Below, one piece after another: positions 45,299 to 55,640 of a DNA stretch of 64,000 nucleotides (positions are counted from its first letter, which is position 1; each line of letters opens with the position of its first letter). Source of the DNA: Delphinapterus leucas (lineage: Eukaryota; Chordata; Mammalia; Artiodactyla; Monodontidae); NCBI RefSeq assembly GCF_002288925.2, contig NW_022098023.1, forward strand, positions 33,459,651-33,523,650, in the 5' to 3' direction. The notes under the pieces are model-generated. The model saw only the letters and a list, made by a program, of their open reading frames with translations. It was not told the DNA's origin and searched no databases. A program made the translations under genes and the position numbers.

Positions 45299-45439
45299 AT
45301 CCACCCCTTCGATTTGTTTCTTTTTATGTGAGATAATTATTTTCCTGCAACATTTTAGTAGAAATATTTTGTTTCCTACAAACCTGGGCAAAAGGCAGGG
45401 GATTAGTTAACGTAAAGAACCTAATATAAGAGTAAATGT

Positions 45440-45772
45440 GGAGTGTAAGAATAACAGAATGAGTCTGTGTGGTTGAATTTTAGAGAATGAGATGTTAGGA
45501 AAGGTAGGAGGGGCCAGACTGCCTTCAGTGGTGCATCATGATGGAAAGGCTACATATAACGAGGACCCATCAACGATTTTAAGCATGGAAGAACCTGATT
45601 CAACTTTTCAACAGCTCTTTCTGGGTACATTGAGAATAGTAGACTTTGGCCGGAGTAGGGCTGCAAAATAGAATCCTGGAGACAAGTTAGGAGAGGACTG
45701 CAGTAAGCCAGACAGAAGATGGTGATGCAGCAGAAATAAAAAGGTAGAGTGGACACATACACATAATGATGG
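45440..45772 (-). mobile_element. L2 LINE fragment
   Basis: Antisense L2: GGGGCCAGACTGCC, ATTTTAAGCATGGAAGAACCTGATTC, CAACAGCTCTTTCTGGGTACATTGAG, and TTAGGAGAGGACTGCAGTAAGCCAGACAGAAGATGGTGATG match the L2 ORF2-end region. The minus-strand frame at 45550-45762 is a decayed trace. Confidence 0.82.
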
Positions 45773-45790
45773 TAGAACCAACATGATTTT

Positions 45791-46341
45791 TTTTTAAATT
45801 TTTATTGGAGTATAGTTGATTTACAATGTTGTGTTACTTTTTTATTATTATTCTTTTCCCATATAGGCCATTAGAGTATTGAGTAGAGTTCCCTGTGCTA
45901 TACAGGAGGTTCTTGTTAGTTATCTATTTAATATATAGTATTGTGTATATGTCAATCCTGATCTCCCAATTTATCCCTTCCTCCCCCTTATCCCCTGGTA
46001 ATCATAAGTTTGTTTTCTACATTCGTGGCTCTACTTCTGTCTTGTAAATAAGTTCATTTGTACCCTTTTTTTTTTAGATTCCACATACAAGCGATATCAT
46101 ATGATATTTATCTTTCTGTGTCTGACTTACTTCACTCAGTATGATAATCTCTAGGTCCATCCATGTTGCTGCAAATGGCATTGTTTTATTCTGTTTTATG
46201 GCTGAGTAATATTCCATTGTGAATATGTACCACATCTTCTTTATCCATTCCTCTGTTGATAGACATTTAGATTGCTTCCACGTCCTGGCTATTGTAAATA
46301 GTGCTGCAATGAACATCGGGGTGCACGTATCTTTCGAATTA
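45791..46341 (-). mobile_element. 5'-truncated L1 LINE with 18-bp target duplications
   Basis: The perfect duplication TAGAACCAACATGATTTT at 45773-45790 and 46342-46359 defines a 551-bp insertion. It starts at the left with the L1 3' end (TTTATTGGAGTATAGTTGATTTACAATG) and reaches the last codons of ORF2 at the right. The insertion separates an antisense L2 on the left from a sense L2 end on the right. Confidence 0.96.
46074..46341 (-). pseudogene. L1 ORF2 extreme C-terminus
   Basis: Codes for a remnant with the familiar end blocks MFIAALFTIARTW, EEWIKKMWYIFTMEYYSAIK and TWMDLEIIILSE of mammalian L1 ORF2p. There is no catalytic domain. It is the coding end of the truncated insertion 45791-46341; the annotated frame beyond 46341 is flanking DNA. 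Confidence 0.93.
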
Positions 46342-46364
46342 TAGAACCAACATGATTTTCTAAT

Positions 46365-46475
46365 TGATCTCACTAAAAGTAAGCTCCACGAAGGCAGGAA
46401 TTTTCTCTCTCTTGTTCATTGTGAATCCCTGGTATCTGCAAGAGCCTGGCACATAAAGATGGTCTATTTGTAAAT
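46365..46475 (+). mobile_element. L2 3' end fragment
   Basis: AAGTAAGCTCCACGAAGGCAGGAATTTTC, then ATCCCTGGTATCTGCAAGAGCCTGGCACATAAAG matches the L2 3' terminal part on the plus strand. Confidence 0.75.
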
Positions 46476-48096
46476 AGTGTAATAGAATATTTAATTTTTG
46501 TGTTTGGTTTGGTTTTTAGTGGCTTTAGTCAGCAAAATTAAAAGATGGCAACCTGATGTTAGTCCACAGAGTGTATATATATATATAGGGGAGGGTGGGG
46601 GAAGAGGGATACTTTACTGAAAACCAAATGCCTTGGAACCATTGTTCTAAAATACACCCTTTTAAAAATCATCTCTTAGCATCCTAATTAAAGCTGAAAA
46701 TAGTAGATGGAGGGCTCAGGAGTTTTCACTGTATATATACGGATAGATAGATAGATAGATAGATAGATATAGATGTATATGAAGGGGTACATGTGTGGAT
46801 AACTGTTACCACCTATGTTCAAATTAACTCTGTTCTATCTTTCCTAAGCAAGAGTAAGGTAAGCATATGCCTTTTCAAGCACTGAAAAAAGTAATCCCGT
46901 TTTTAATGATGAAAGTAATATAACTCTAATATCCATACCGATGAGAGATCCTTTGCAATGAAAAAATACTTTGCTTTTTAACTTTAAGTTATTGTTTTTA
47001 GAAACACAAAAGCTTTTCAGCCTGTATCTATAATTTCTCCTAAATTTGGCTAAGTTTAATTACTTTCCATAATAAATCTTCTAACTGTGAGACTGGTTTC
47101 TAAGTCACTACTGTAGTCACAGCAATGACCTCAATAATCAGAGTATCTCTCTTGTGGATATTTCTAAATAGAACTGATGCAATTTTCCAGTCTAATTTAT
47201 ATAAAAGGAACTGATCTAGGCCAAATAATATTCTTCGGTGTTTGTATTGGAAGAAAATATGGAAGCCTTCTTAACATTCAGGAACAGTTCTTACTCTATA
47301 GATTATGACATTCTATTTATATTGTATTAGAAATTCATAACATATTTTCTTTAGCTATTGACTTGCAAAATAAGGTCATATAATGTGAAATGGATTTTTT
47401 ACACAATCAAGTAGGTGAATGTTATATATCTTCACAGATTATTCCTTTAGAATCAATTATATTCAAACATTGTATAACAAGAATTTAAATCTTTATAGGA
47501 ATGTGAAGTAATTATTGTTATGTGGATGGCTAAACTGGAAATTGTGCAACTCATTTCACAACACATGTGGTTGTCTTGTCACGGATAAACTTGGGCTACT
47601 CCAGTGTCTAACAGAAATGTGCACAAATATTGTGGAATAAAGCATGACAGTATTACTTGACCCATTCAGATTTGTTTCCTTTAGCTAAATAGACTCATTT
47701 TTTCAAGGGCTTTGACATTATTCATTCATTTGTATTTCAGACGTGAACCTAAAGTGACTGCTGCTCTTTGTGAATATCTAAAGACACCATGTCTCTCTGA
47801 TAATGGCAAGTTAAGAAAGGAAACCTCTAAGTATGGATGTATTATTATTTTGAATTATTTCAAATGGAACTCAGCTGATTTCCCTACAAAATTAAAGCAA
47901 CCTGGTGGCATGTCCTCTTTCTTGATCAATATATATTGCTTCTTAGATATAAAGTATAATATTTATGCAAAGTTGAAGATAGTATATGAAAAGTTTTCAA
48001 AAATCGAAACTATGCAATGCAAAACTTAAACTCCTTTGAGTTGTCAAGTCAGAGTCTGTAATTGCTCCTTTAATGACTGTTAATTGTTACTATTTT
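46476..48096. other. Unique AT-rich sequence; weak exon candidate at 47741
   Basis: Two simple repeats (TA at 46577-46588 and GATA at 46741-46775). At 47712-48029 a 105-codon frame contains a good acceptor-like site ending CAG at 47740. No domain is recognised and I regard coding status as unproven. Confidence 0.4.
46741..46775. repeat. (GATA)n microsatellite
   Basis: About six GATA units followed by TAGATG. Confidence 0.9.
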
Positions 48097-48112
48097 TATC
48101 CTCTTAGTTTTT

Positions 48113-48338
48113 TTCTTGTTTTATTTTTTTTGTTTGTTTTGTTTTTGCGGTACGCGGGCCTCTCACTGTTGTGGCCTCTCCCGTTGCGGAGCACAGGCTC
48201 CGGACGCGCAGGCTCAGCGGCCATGGCTCACAGGCCCAGCCGCTCTGCGGCATGTGGGATCTTCCCGGACTGGGGCAGGAACCTGTGTGCGCTGCATCGG
48301 CAGGTGGACTCTCAACCACTGCGCCACGAGGGAAGCCC
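48113..48338 (-). mobile_element. CHR SINE, short cetacean-deletion form
   Basis: Antisense short form: head AGGGCTTCCCTCGTGGCGCAG at the right, end GCGGTACGCGGGCCTCTCAC at the left. The perfect 16-bp target duplication TATCCTCTTAGTTTTT is at 48097-48112 and 48339-48354. Several plus- and minus-strand frames at 48073-48390 are SINE readings. Confidence 0.96.
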
Positions 48339-48494
48339 TATCCTCTTAGTTTTTAAACAAAAGCCTGTGGTCCATGTCCTTAAGAAGTAAACAAACAGTC
48401 GATAAAGCTGAAAGAAAAAAAAAGAAAAAGAGCAAAACTCATAGAAGCAGTGTTGGAGCAGTGCTGAGCAGCCCTGTCTCTACCTTAGACTCCC

Positions 48495-48695
48495 CGCACT
48501 TGAGTTCTGGCTCAGCTATTTACAGAAATGTGGTGGTGACTTTGGCCAAGTGGCTTAACCTATTTTTGCCCATGTCTTTTCACCTGTAGAATGGGAATAG
48601 TAATAGTATCTATCTCACAGTGTTGTAAAACCTAAATGAGTTAATATTTACAAAGTTCTTACTAAGTGCCCAGCAAATTCTAAAAATGTTTATTG
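48495..48695 (+). mobile_element. MIR SINE
   Basis: GTTCTGGCTCAGCTATTTACAG, GACTTTGGCCAAGTGGCTTAACC, CACCTGTAGAATGGGAATAG and AGTTCTTACTAAGTGCCCAGCAAATTC follow MIR in order and length. Confidence 0.9.
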
Positions 48696-48876
48696 TCTAA
48701 TATAGATAATATTCTTTTATCAAAATAAAACTTTATCACATGAAGTATAATAATAGTAACTCTGATTTCCATTTACCAAGAAGGGAGTTTTGAAATAATG
48801 AGAAACTGCTGAAACATGGCAATGGTAATCCAATAAAAAGAGAGTTACCAAAACAAACAAACAAAAACAAGGTATG

Positions 48877-49080
48877 GGGCTTCCCTGGTGGCGCAGTGGT
48901 TGAGAGTCTGCCTGCCGATGCAGGGAACACGGGTTCGTGCCTCGGTCCGGGAAGATCCCACCTGCCGTGGAGCAGCTGGGCCCGTGAGCCATGGCCGCTG
49001 AGCCTGCGCGTCCGGAGCCTGTGCTCCGCAACGGGACAGGCCACGACAGTGAGAAGCCCGCGTACCGCAAAAAAAAAACA
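48877..49080 (+). mobile_element. CHR SINE, short cetacean-deletion form
   Basis: Near-consensus: GGGCTTCCCTGGTGGCGCAGTGG to GAGAAGCCCGCGTACCGC and poly(A). The perfect 14-bp target duplication AAAAACAAGGTATG is at 48863-48876 and 49081-49094. It forms an inverted pair with 48113-48338. Four overlapping frames are SINE readings. Confidence 0.97.
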
Positions 49081-49094
49081 AAAAACAAGGTATG

Positions 49095-50229
49095 ATATAA
49101 ATGATCTTTAGTCTCTTCCTTATCATGAAAATTAGCATCAGGAACTTTGCTGAAGCACTTTAATTATCATTATGTCAAAACACAGGTAAAACCTATAAAA
49201 TATTGGTTTTCTGTATTATGCTGAAAATCATGATTTGAGTTGAGGTATAACTGAAATATATTTTCTTCTTTGTATAAAATATTACTGACAGTTATCAAAA
49301 AAATTAAGGAACTCTTTAATAATTAGTTTTAATAAAGACCAAAAATCTTCTGGAAAATAACTTTTTGAATAGCAGGCCAGCCCCTAACAATTGTGGGCCT
49401 ATACAAGAGTATAACTGAAGACCCACAGAACATATGTTTAAATAGGTGAAGGCTGTAAAACAGGTTGACAAACTATTAAGTAAAATACATCTTCCCACCT
49501 TGACAAATATACTTCATAACAACCGGAATGGCCAGATACAAATTTAATAGACCCCTCAGACCCCTTGGAGATCCACAGCTGACTTCGATCTCTAGCACCT
49601 CTCCCTGATCACCTGCCCCTTCTCATCCTACCCGGCCAGCACCACAGGGTTGCCTTGGCATGCATTTGGAAGCCCCAAGCCTCATACCAATACTCAATCC
49701 TCACCTTCCTCAAATATTTGCCCTCTGGTCAACTTTCAGACCTAAAAGTGGCCCAGTTAGTCCTCAGAAATTCAGATCCCAAGAATAGGCATGTGCCAGC
49801 TTCAAGAAACTTGAGTTGGCTTATTTGGGTAGGGATTTCCACGTTTTCACGTGTACTTGGTCCCCACGATCGCAAGAATTTCTCACCTTTTTGGAGAGAT
49901 ACACAGGACTGAGGCAGGGACTTCTCCTGCCTGGGGGTACTGATGAAGAGAATAAATCTAAGATTATTTTCATAAACCACACATTAACTCAGCCTTACTA
50001 CAGTCATACCCGGCAAGTAGGTGATTTAAGGGCATAATAAATATTTTTCTACTAAAATACACTGTTTAGACTGAGTGACTTACTGTTCCTGGATTATTTA
50101 GAATGATATGGTTTGTTTTGTGCAACATTGGTCTGACCCATTTTCCTTAGATCTTCTTTATTCCCACAAGCTTCATCTAAAACAGTGACCTCATCGACTT
50201 ACTTATACAAGTTCAGTGTGGTCACTGAT
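49095..50229. other. Unclassified sequence with a GC-richer block at 49540-49980
   Basis: Bases 49540-49980 are richer in C and G than the surroundings and have several overlapping chance frames on both strands. I cannot match the block to a gene or repeat. Its upstream part may be an old LTR, but no TATA/poly(A) pair is convincing. Confidence 0.35.
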
Positions 50230-51415
50230 TCAGTTTGTCAACCATTCAATAAGTATTTACAAAGCATCTAGTATGTGTCAGGAACAAACACCAGCACTGG
50301 AACACAGTGTTCCAAAAATAGACACCATTTCTGCCTTCCCCAGACTTAAAGTCTAAGGGAAGAAAATCACACAAACAAGAATAATAATGATACTGTGTAA
50401 TAAGTGATACCCTGTGAGTTCTGAGAGCACATAGATGGCTGCTTGAAAAACAAGGCAAAACTTTGTTAGGGAAAGTGACTTTTGAGCTAACCCCTGAACA
50501 AAAGGTAGAACTCAAATAAGCAAAGAGAGCTTGCTTAGTGGGGGAGATGTAAAACAACCAGAGTGAAAGAATATATATAGTCTTACAAAAGAACACATTA
50601 GAGAGAAAGAGAAAGGTATCTCACTCAATATCATTATGGTTAGTAAAATTTGAAAAGAGAAATAGCAAGTGATGATCATGATGTGGTCTTCAGGGGTCAG
50701 ATCATGAAGGACCTTGAAACTCATGGCAAGGACAGGACTTGACTCTAATAGTGATTAGGCAGGTAGGGGGGCATGGAAGGGCTTAATGCAGCATAGGCAT
50801 GATCAGCTTATTGTCTTATGAAAGTCACCCTGACATCAGACCAGAGAATTTTCGAAGTCCTGTATCATCCTACAGGCAGCAGATAATGGTGGTTATTCCA
50901 AGGACATGGTAAGAGTATTAAGAGGAATCAAGCGATTGAAGAAATTGGAAATAGAACCTTACTTAGCAAGCAGGACTTGCTAGGTGTTTGAGTATAGAAG
51001 GTGAGGGAAATGAAGAAACAGAGGATGAGTTCTGGGTTTCTGTGTTGGGCATCTAGATGGTAAGTAATCACTACTAAGATGAGCAAGAAGAAAAAGAGGT
51101 TTAGGTTGCAGGAGAGAGAGGGTGAATGAGTTTAAGATAACGGTAGGACATCCAAGTAGAGTGATGTCTATGGCCAGTAGAGACACTTAGAGAAGAGAGT
51201 CAAGTGTAGGAATAGATGTGGGTGCTATTATTGCATAGAGAGTCCATGAATCCATGGTAAGGAGCAGAAGACTACCAGAGGGAGTATGTGGTGTGGGAAT
51301 AAAAGTTAGAGGGTGGAACTCTGAGCATGGATTGGCAGAGAAAGAAGAAATTATGGAGAAATGGGAGAGAGACTAGAAAAGAACATGGAGGATGGTGAAG
51401 GGAATTCCAGAAATT
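50230..51415 (-). mobile_element. Long L2 LINE relic
   Basis: Antisense L2 over ~1.2 kb: CATTCAATAAGTATTTACAAAGCATCTAGTATGTG at the start, then GATCATGAAGGACCTTGAAACTCATGGCAAGGAC, CATGGAAGGGCTTAATGC, GAGGATGAGTTCTGGGTTTCTG, GGCATCTAGATGGTAAG and TAGGACATCCAAGTAGAGTGATGTC. These match L2 from the 3' end back into the ORF2 region. Minus-strand frames (50246-50724) are traces of the decayed gene, not intact. Confidence 0.85.
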
Positions 51416-51729
51416 TTAAATGCAGATGAGAATTTTTTTAATTAGAAAGAAAAAAAAAAACTTGAGTGTCTACACAATGCACAACTTTATGTTTATTCAG
51501 ACACACCCTCATATGCACAAGATTTTCCCACTGACTACATATACTTATAAGCATACCTATCACACACTATATATACACCCACACACATTCACAGACACCA
51601 TGCATAGCTCCACAAACCCACAGGCACGGCAATACCACCTATAGAAATTTTCATTCATTAAATTTAACCTCAGGTCTCTGCTAGCGTATTAATTATTAAG
51701 GAAGTCTACCGATTTAAAATGAGAAAGCT
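51416..51729. other. Unique AT-rich sequence
   Basis: An A run at 51451-51460 and a CAC/TAC-rich stretch near 51500-51620; no repeat family or gene recognised. Confidence 0.45.
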
Positions 51730-51855
51730 TTGGTTTGTGGTTTCAACAAGAACATGGTTCACATTTTCATCCGTTAAATGGGCACAGTAATACTAGCGTA
51801 GGAAAGTTTTGAGATTTAATTGATGTTTACCAAGTGATTTGACAGCCTACGATGA
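51730..51855 (+). mobile_element. MIR-like SINE fragment
   Basis: TTTTCATCCGTTAAATGGGCACAGTAATACTAG followed by GTTTACCAAGTG matches the core and 3' part of MIR weakly. Confidence 0.6.
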
Positions 51856-52124
51856 AAGATGTTAGGTAACGCTGTTACTGTTGCTGGGATTGATGGTGGT
51901 GACCTACCGTAACATTTGAGTATTGCAATATGCTAAACCACAATGTAATCCAGGATGGTAAAACACAAGATATCATTAGATGACTTAGAAGTGGTAAGGC
52001 TATCACTAAAATGTTCTGCTGGTTATTTATGTTCCTTTTTTTTTTTTTATAAATGTCTGTTCCATTTTAGCCCTTATTTGTCATGTAGCTCTCTCATTCT
52101 CTAATTTGTCCTAACATTCTAGAA

Positions 52125-52270
52125 CAGTTTGGCTGAGCTGAAAGGGACCTTGGGGATCTTCAAATTCAATTTTGAATTCAATTGAAGAAACTGAGTCCCA
52201 AGCTTATATTATTTATCCCCAGATCGCCTAGTTAGTATTTAAAATTTTCTCCTGCCTTCTGTGTTTTTCC
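52125..52270 (-). mobile_element. MIR3/L3-type ancient repeat, provisional
   Basis: AGCTGAAAGGGACCTTGGGGATCTTCAAATTCAATTTTG with AAGAAACTGAGTCCCAAGC resembles an old repeat of the MIR3/L3 group. Family assignment is weak. Confidence 0.4.
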
Positions 52271-52608
52271 ACCAGAGAATATTTCACAAACAAGAAAATA
52301 ATTCTGAAATTAGGATACCATACCAGATAAGAGATCTAAGAAAATGTCACCAGTTATAACAAATAAACAGATTAACAATAGCTATGAGAAAGATGAAATA
52401 GCACTTCTTTTTAAAATTATTACAAGGGATACTTTACATTTAATATTGCATACAGAATGCCCATTACTGAAGAAAACCAATACACAATAGGGACATAAGA
52501 GCAAGAAGAAAGTAATTAAAATTCATGAATTACAATTGAGTTATATAGGTTCATCTATTGTTAGTCTTGGTGAAAGGAACAAATTTGTTTTCTCTGGATT
52601 TCACAAGA
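52271..52608. other. Unique AT-rich sequence
   Basis: No repeat or gene recognised between the provisional MIR3 and the L1. Confidence 0.5.
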
Positions 52609-52625
52609 TGTGATTTATTTATTTA

Positions 52626-53307
52626 TTTTTAATTAAAAAAAAATTTAACATCTTTATTGGAGTATAATTGCTTTACAATCGTGTGTTAATTTCTGCAGTA
52701 TAACAAAGTGAATCAGCTATATGTATACATGTATCCCCATATCCCCTCCCTCTTACGCACTCCTCCCGCGCTCCCTATCCCACCCCTCTAGGTGGTCAAA
52801 AAGCACCAAGCTGATCTCCCTGTGCGATGCAGCTGCTTCCCATTAGCTATCTATTTTACATTTGGTGATGTATATATGTCAATGCTACTCTCTCATTTTG
52901 TCCCAGCTTACCCTTCCCCCCCTCCCCATTTCCTCAAGTCCATTCTCTCTGTCTGCCCCTATCTTCATCACTTCTTTTTTTTTTTTTTTTTTTTTTTTTA
53001 GATTCTATATATAAGTGTTAGCATACGGTATTTTTCTCTTTCTGACTTACTTCACTCTGTATGACAGACTCTAGGTCCATTCACCTCACTACAGGTAACT
53101 CAATTTCATTTCTTTTTATGGCTGAGTAATATTCCATTGTATATATGTGCCACATCTTCTTTATCCATTCATCTGTCAGTGGACACTTAGGTTGCTTCCA
53201 TGTCCTGGCTATTGTAAATAGAGCTGCAATGAACATTGTTGTACATGTCTCTTTTTGAACTATGGTTTTCTTAGGGTATATGCCCAGTAGTGGGATTACT
53301 GGGTCAT
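52626..53307 (-). mobile_element. 5'-truncated L1 LINE, younger type
   Basis: Antisense L1: poly(T)/A-rich left end, TCTTTATTGGAGTATAATTGCTTTACAATC, GTGAATCAGCTATATGTATACATG, CACCCCTCTAGGTGGTC, a T run at 52975-52999, then ORF2 end. The repeat of TGATTTATTT at 52611-52620 and 53308-53317 is the likely target duplication. Inserted within an antisense L2 relic that continues at 53330. Confidence 0.88.
53081..53307 (-). pseudogene. L1 ORF2 C-terminal remnant
   Basis: Residues PVIPLLGIYPKK, MFIAALFTIARTWKQPKC and DEWIKKMWHIYTMEYYSAIK mark the ORF2p end. The 5' end is cut at the insertion boundary, so only the tail is present and no enzymatic domain. Residues before PVIPLLG derive from flanking DNA. 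Confidence 0.93.
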
Positions 53308-53329
53308 GATTTATTTTTTTGAACAAATA

Positions 53330-54065
53330 ATTTTTTAACACAACCCATGTCCCAAGTACTCTGCTAAATTCTCAGGATTAAGAGGAAAAAGAAGAAGAAA
53401 AAACACAGTTAAGATCTTTGTTTTCCTTTAGTTTTTAGTAAGAAGACAATAAACAAAATAATTATATATTTTAATCAGTGCTATAATGAAAATAAAAATG
53501 GTTGCTTATTTGAGCTTCTAATTAAGATTGAATGGTCTAGGAACAAGGTGATATTAGGTTAGAAACCTGAAAGATGATAAGGAATGAGACAAGTAAAGAA
53601 CATGAGGAAGACTATTCCAAGCAGAGAGAATGACATGACTAGAGGAAACTTGGTTTTAAAGAAACAGAAAGAAAGCCAGTGTGAGTAGCTAGCAGTGAAT
53701 AAGGGAGAGAATTGGGTGAGGACAAAGTTGTCATCACATTGCGATGCTGTAGAAATGAGGTTAGGGAGTTTGGACCTTTAGTGTTAGAGGAAACCATAGA
53801 AATGTTTTAATTATAGCAGTAAATGGTTAAATATATATTTTCAATAGATTGTTCTGATTATTTTACTAGAATGGGTTGTGGAAGAAGCAAAGAATGAAAT
53901 GAGGGAGAATTGCTAAGAAACGCTGTGGTGGTCCAGGTGAGAGCTGCTGGTCAACCTGGGCTGAGGGAGTGACAATGGAGATGGAGAGAAGGAGCAAGGG
54001 TAGACTGTTGACGAGGTGGATGTGATGGAGAAGAGGGGGAGAGGGATTAGTATGACTCCATGTGT
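53330..54065 (-). mobile_element. L2 LINE relic
   Basis: Antisense L2 for about 735 bp: CCAAGTACTCTGCTAAATTCTCAGG, AGAAGACAATAAACAAAATAAT, GACTATTCCAAGCAGAGAGAATGAC, GAGGTTAGGGAGTTTGGACC, GATTGTTCTGATTATTTTACTAG, TGGTGGTCCAGGTGAGAGC. Ends at a G run (54066-54075) next to a sense L2 end. The two minus frames at 53866-54113 come from this relic. Confidence 0.85.
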
Positions 54066-54149
54066 GGGGGGGGGGCTTGAACATACGTGCATAGCAGCAC
54101 CATTAACAGCCACTCTTCTCTGAGCTTTTCTGGCTACAAACCACTCAAA

Positions 54150-54420
54150 GTCTGGTCACACCTAAAGTCTCACTTCTTTGGAGAACCCTTCCCTGACACA
54201 TCCATCTGTGGTGTAAGTCCCTATAGGTATTGTCTCATAACACCCATCATGATACTTACTATGTTTAGTCATTTTTTTTGTGTGATTTTTTTTCTAATTC
54301 TCTTTACCCAGTAGACTTGTCTATTTGTCTATTTATTCATTGCATTATCCTTAACATTTAGCAAAAGTCTGGTACATGGTAAATGCTCAATAACTGTGTA
54401 CTGGATAAATAACTGAATAA
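54150..54420 (+). mobile_element. L2 3' end fragment
   Basis: AGTCTCACTTCTTTGGAGAACCCTTCCCTGACACATCC, TCTTTACCCAGTAGACTTGTCTATTTGTC, and GTCTGGTACATGGTAAATGCTCAATAACTG match the L2 terminus on the plus strand; a tail of GGATAAATAACTGAATAAA follows. Confidence 0.85.
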
Positions 54421-54481
54421 ATTCCTAATTCTTTCTCACTTCTTACTCCACAATATATTTCCCATCTAGAATCTGCAAATT

Positions 54482-54508
54482 AGAGAGAGAGAGAGAGAGA
54501 GAGAGAGG
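54482..54508. repeat. (GA)n microsatellite
   Basis: About 13 GA units before the L1M fragment. Confidence 0.95.
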
Positions 54509-54534
54509 TACTGAACAGTACCAACAGTCCAATC

Positions 54535-54850
54535 AATTAAAATGTTAGAACATTTTAGGGTAGTATCTATACGATACTGTAATGGTGGAGACATGGCATT
54601 CTACATTTGTCAAAACCCATAGAACTATACAACACAAAAACTGAACCCTAATGTAAACTCTAGACTTCAGTTAATAACAATGTATTAATATCCATTCTTC
54701 AATTATAACAAATGTACCACAGTAACTCAAGATGTTAATAATAGAAGAAACAAAAGGGGGCATAGGGGTATACATGGGAGCTCTTTGTACTTTCTGTTTA
54801 ATTTTTCTGTAAAACTAAAACTACTCTTAAAAATAGTGCTTATTAATTTT
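54535..54850 (+). mobile_element. L1M (old L1) 3' end
   Basis: TTTGTCAAAACCCATAGAACTATACAAC, TGAACCCTAATGTAAACTCTAGACTT, ATAACAAATGTACCACAGTAACTCAAGATGTTAATAATAG and CATGGGAGCTCTTTGTACTTTCTG match the old L1M 3' end closely, ending at AACTACTCTTAAAAATAGTG. Confidence 0.85.
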
Positions 54851-55210
54851 TAAAGTGCTAGAGAAGGGAAATGTGTCCTAAAAGAGTTGTTTATGGATCA
54901 GTTACAGGGGAAAATTCTTCTTTCTTCCTATGCCCAAAACTCACCAAGGGTCTCATCTCATTTCCACTTGTTTTCCCTATCCACTTACTTGTGAGTGATA
55001 AATGCAATGAAACAGTAGGTGTCTTGAAATTCATGCACAGGCAATTTCTAGTAAAATGGATTGTGTTCCACCAATTATTTCAAATTCAGTTGTAAGGAAC
55101 TCTGATATACCTGCTTTTCAATACAGGCAGTGTTATCACGTGGGGCTTGGGTGCCAAGTTGGGTTGGTTTATTCCAAAAAGGAGAAAAAAAGAGAGAAGG
55201 AGAAGAAAAG
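54851..55210. other. Unique sequence
   Basis: No repeat recognised; a 74-codon frame at 54871-55095 has no motif that I recognise. Confidence 0.45.
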
Positions 55211-55255
55211 CCACTAAATATTTCTAACCACTTGCTATGTGTCAATAACATATAC
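55211..55255 (-). mobile_element. MIR SINE, left part split by a CHR SINE
   Basis: CACTAAATATTTCTAACCACTTGCTATGTGTC is an antisense MIR end. The rest resumes at 55488 after the CHR insertion. Confidence 0.6.
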
Positions 55256-55269
55256 GCCCATGTATTTTT

Positions 55270-55473
55270 TTTTTTTTCCTGCGGTACGCAGGCCTCTCAC
55301 TCTTGTGGCCTCTCCCGTTGCGGAGCACAGGCTCCGGACGCGCAGGCTCAGCGGCCATGGCTCACGGGCCCAGCTGCTCCGCGGCATGTGGGATCTTCCC
55401 GGACCAGGGCACGAACCCGTGTCCCCTGCATCGGCAGGCAGACTCTCAACCACTGCGCCATCAGGGAAGCCCA
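55270..55473 (-). mobile_element. CHR SINE, short cetacean-deletion form
   Basis: Antisense short form: head GGGCTTCCCTGATGGCGCAG at the right, end GCGGTACGCAGGCCTCTCAC and poly(T) at the left. The perfect 14-bp target duplication GCCCATGTATTTTT is at 55256-55269 and 55474-55487. It lies inside an older MIR. Four overlapping frames at 55130-55557 are SINE readings. Confidence 0.97.
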
Positions 55474-55487
55474 GCCCATGTATTTTT

Positions 55488-55640
55488 AAATCTACTCAGT
55501 ACATTTGGAGCTAGTTATTATTATTGGTATTTTGTAGTTGAGGAAACAAAGATTTAAAGACGTTGAAAACTTGTCCTGAGTCAAAAAACGTGGAAATGGC
55601 AAATTAGTCTTTCAGTGAAGGGAGTGGAGGTACTTAGATT
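55488..55640 (-). mobile_element. MIR SINE, right part
   Basis: Continues the split MIR: GTATTTTGTAGTTGAGGAAACAAAG, AAACTTGTCCTGAGTC. The match is moderate. Confidence 0.6.

Larger units (their letters stand above)
43789..45439. other. Unique AT-rich sequence with a perfect hairpin and short tandem duplications
   Basis: No gene. It includes a perfect 14-bp inverted repeat at 44538-44569, a partial tandem duplication of TTTGTATTATACTTAT-type words at 45151-45197, and an exact 19-bp tandem duplication at 45261-45298. Confidence 0.55.

Noticed and set aside
55130..55557. Several long arginine/alanine/proline-rich frames on both strands
   Set aside because: All read through the CpG-rich short CHR SINE at 55270-55473. 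The same peptide-like strings recur at 5619-5911, 11381-11618, 48073-48390, 48720-49138 and 58588-58862, as expected for a repeat.
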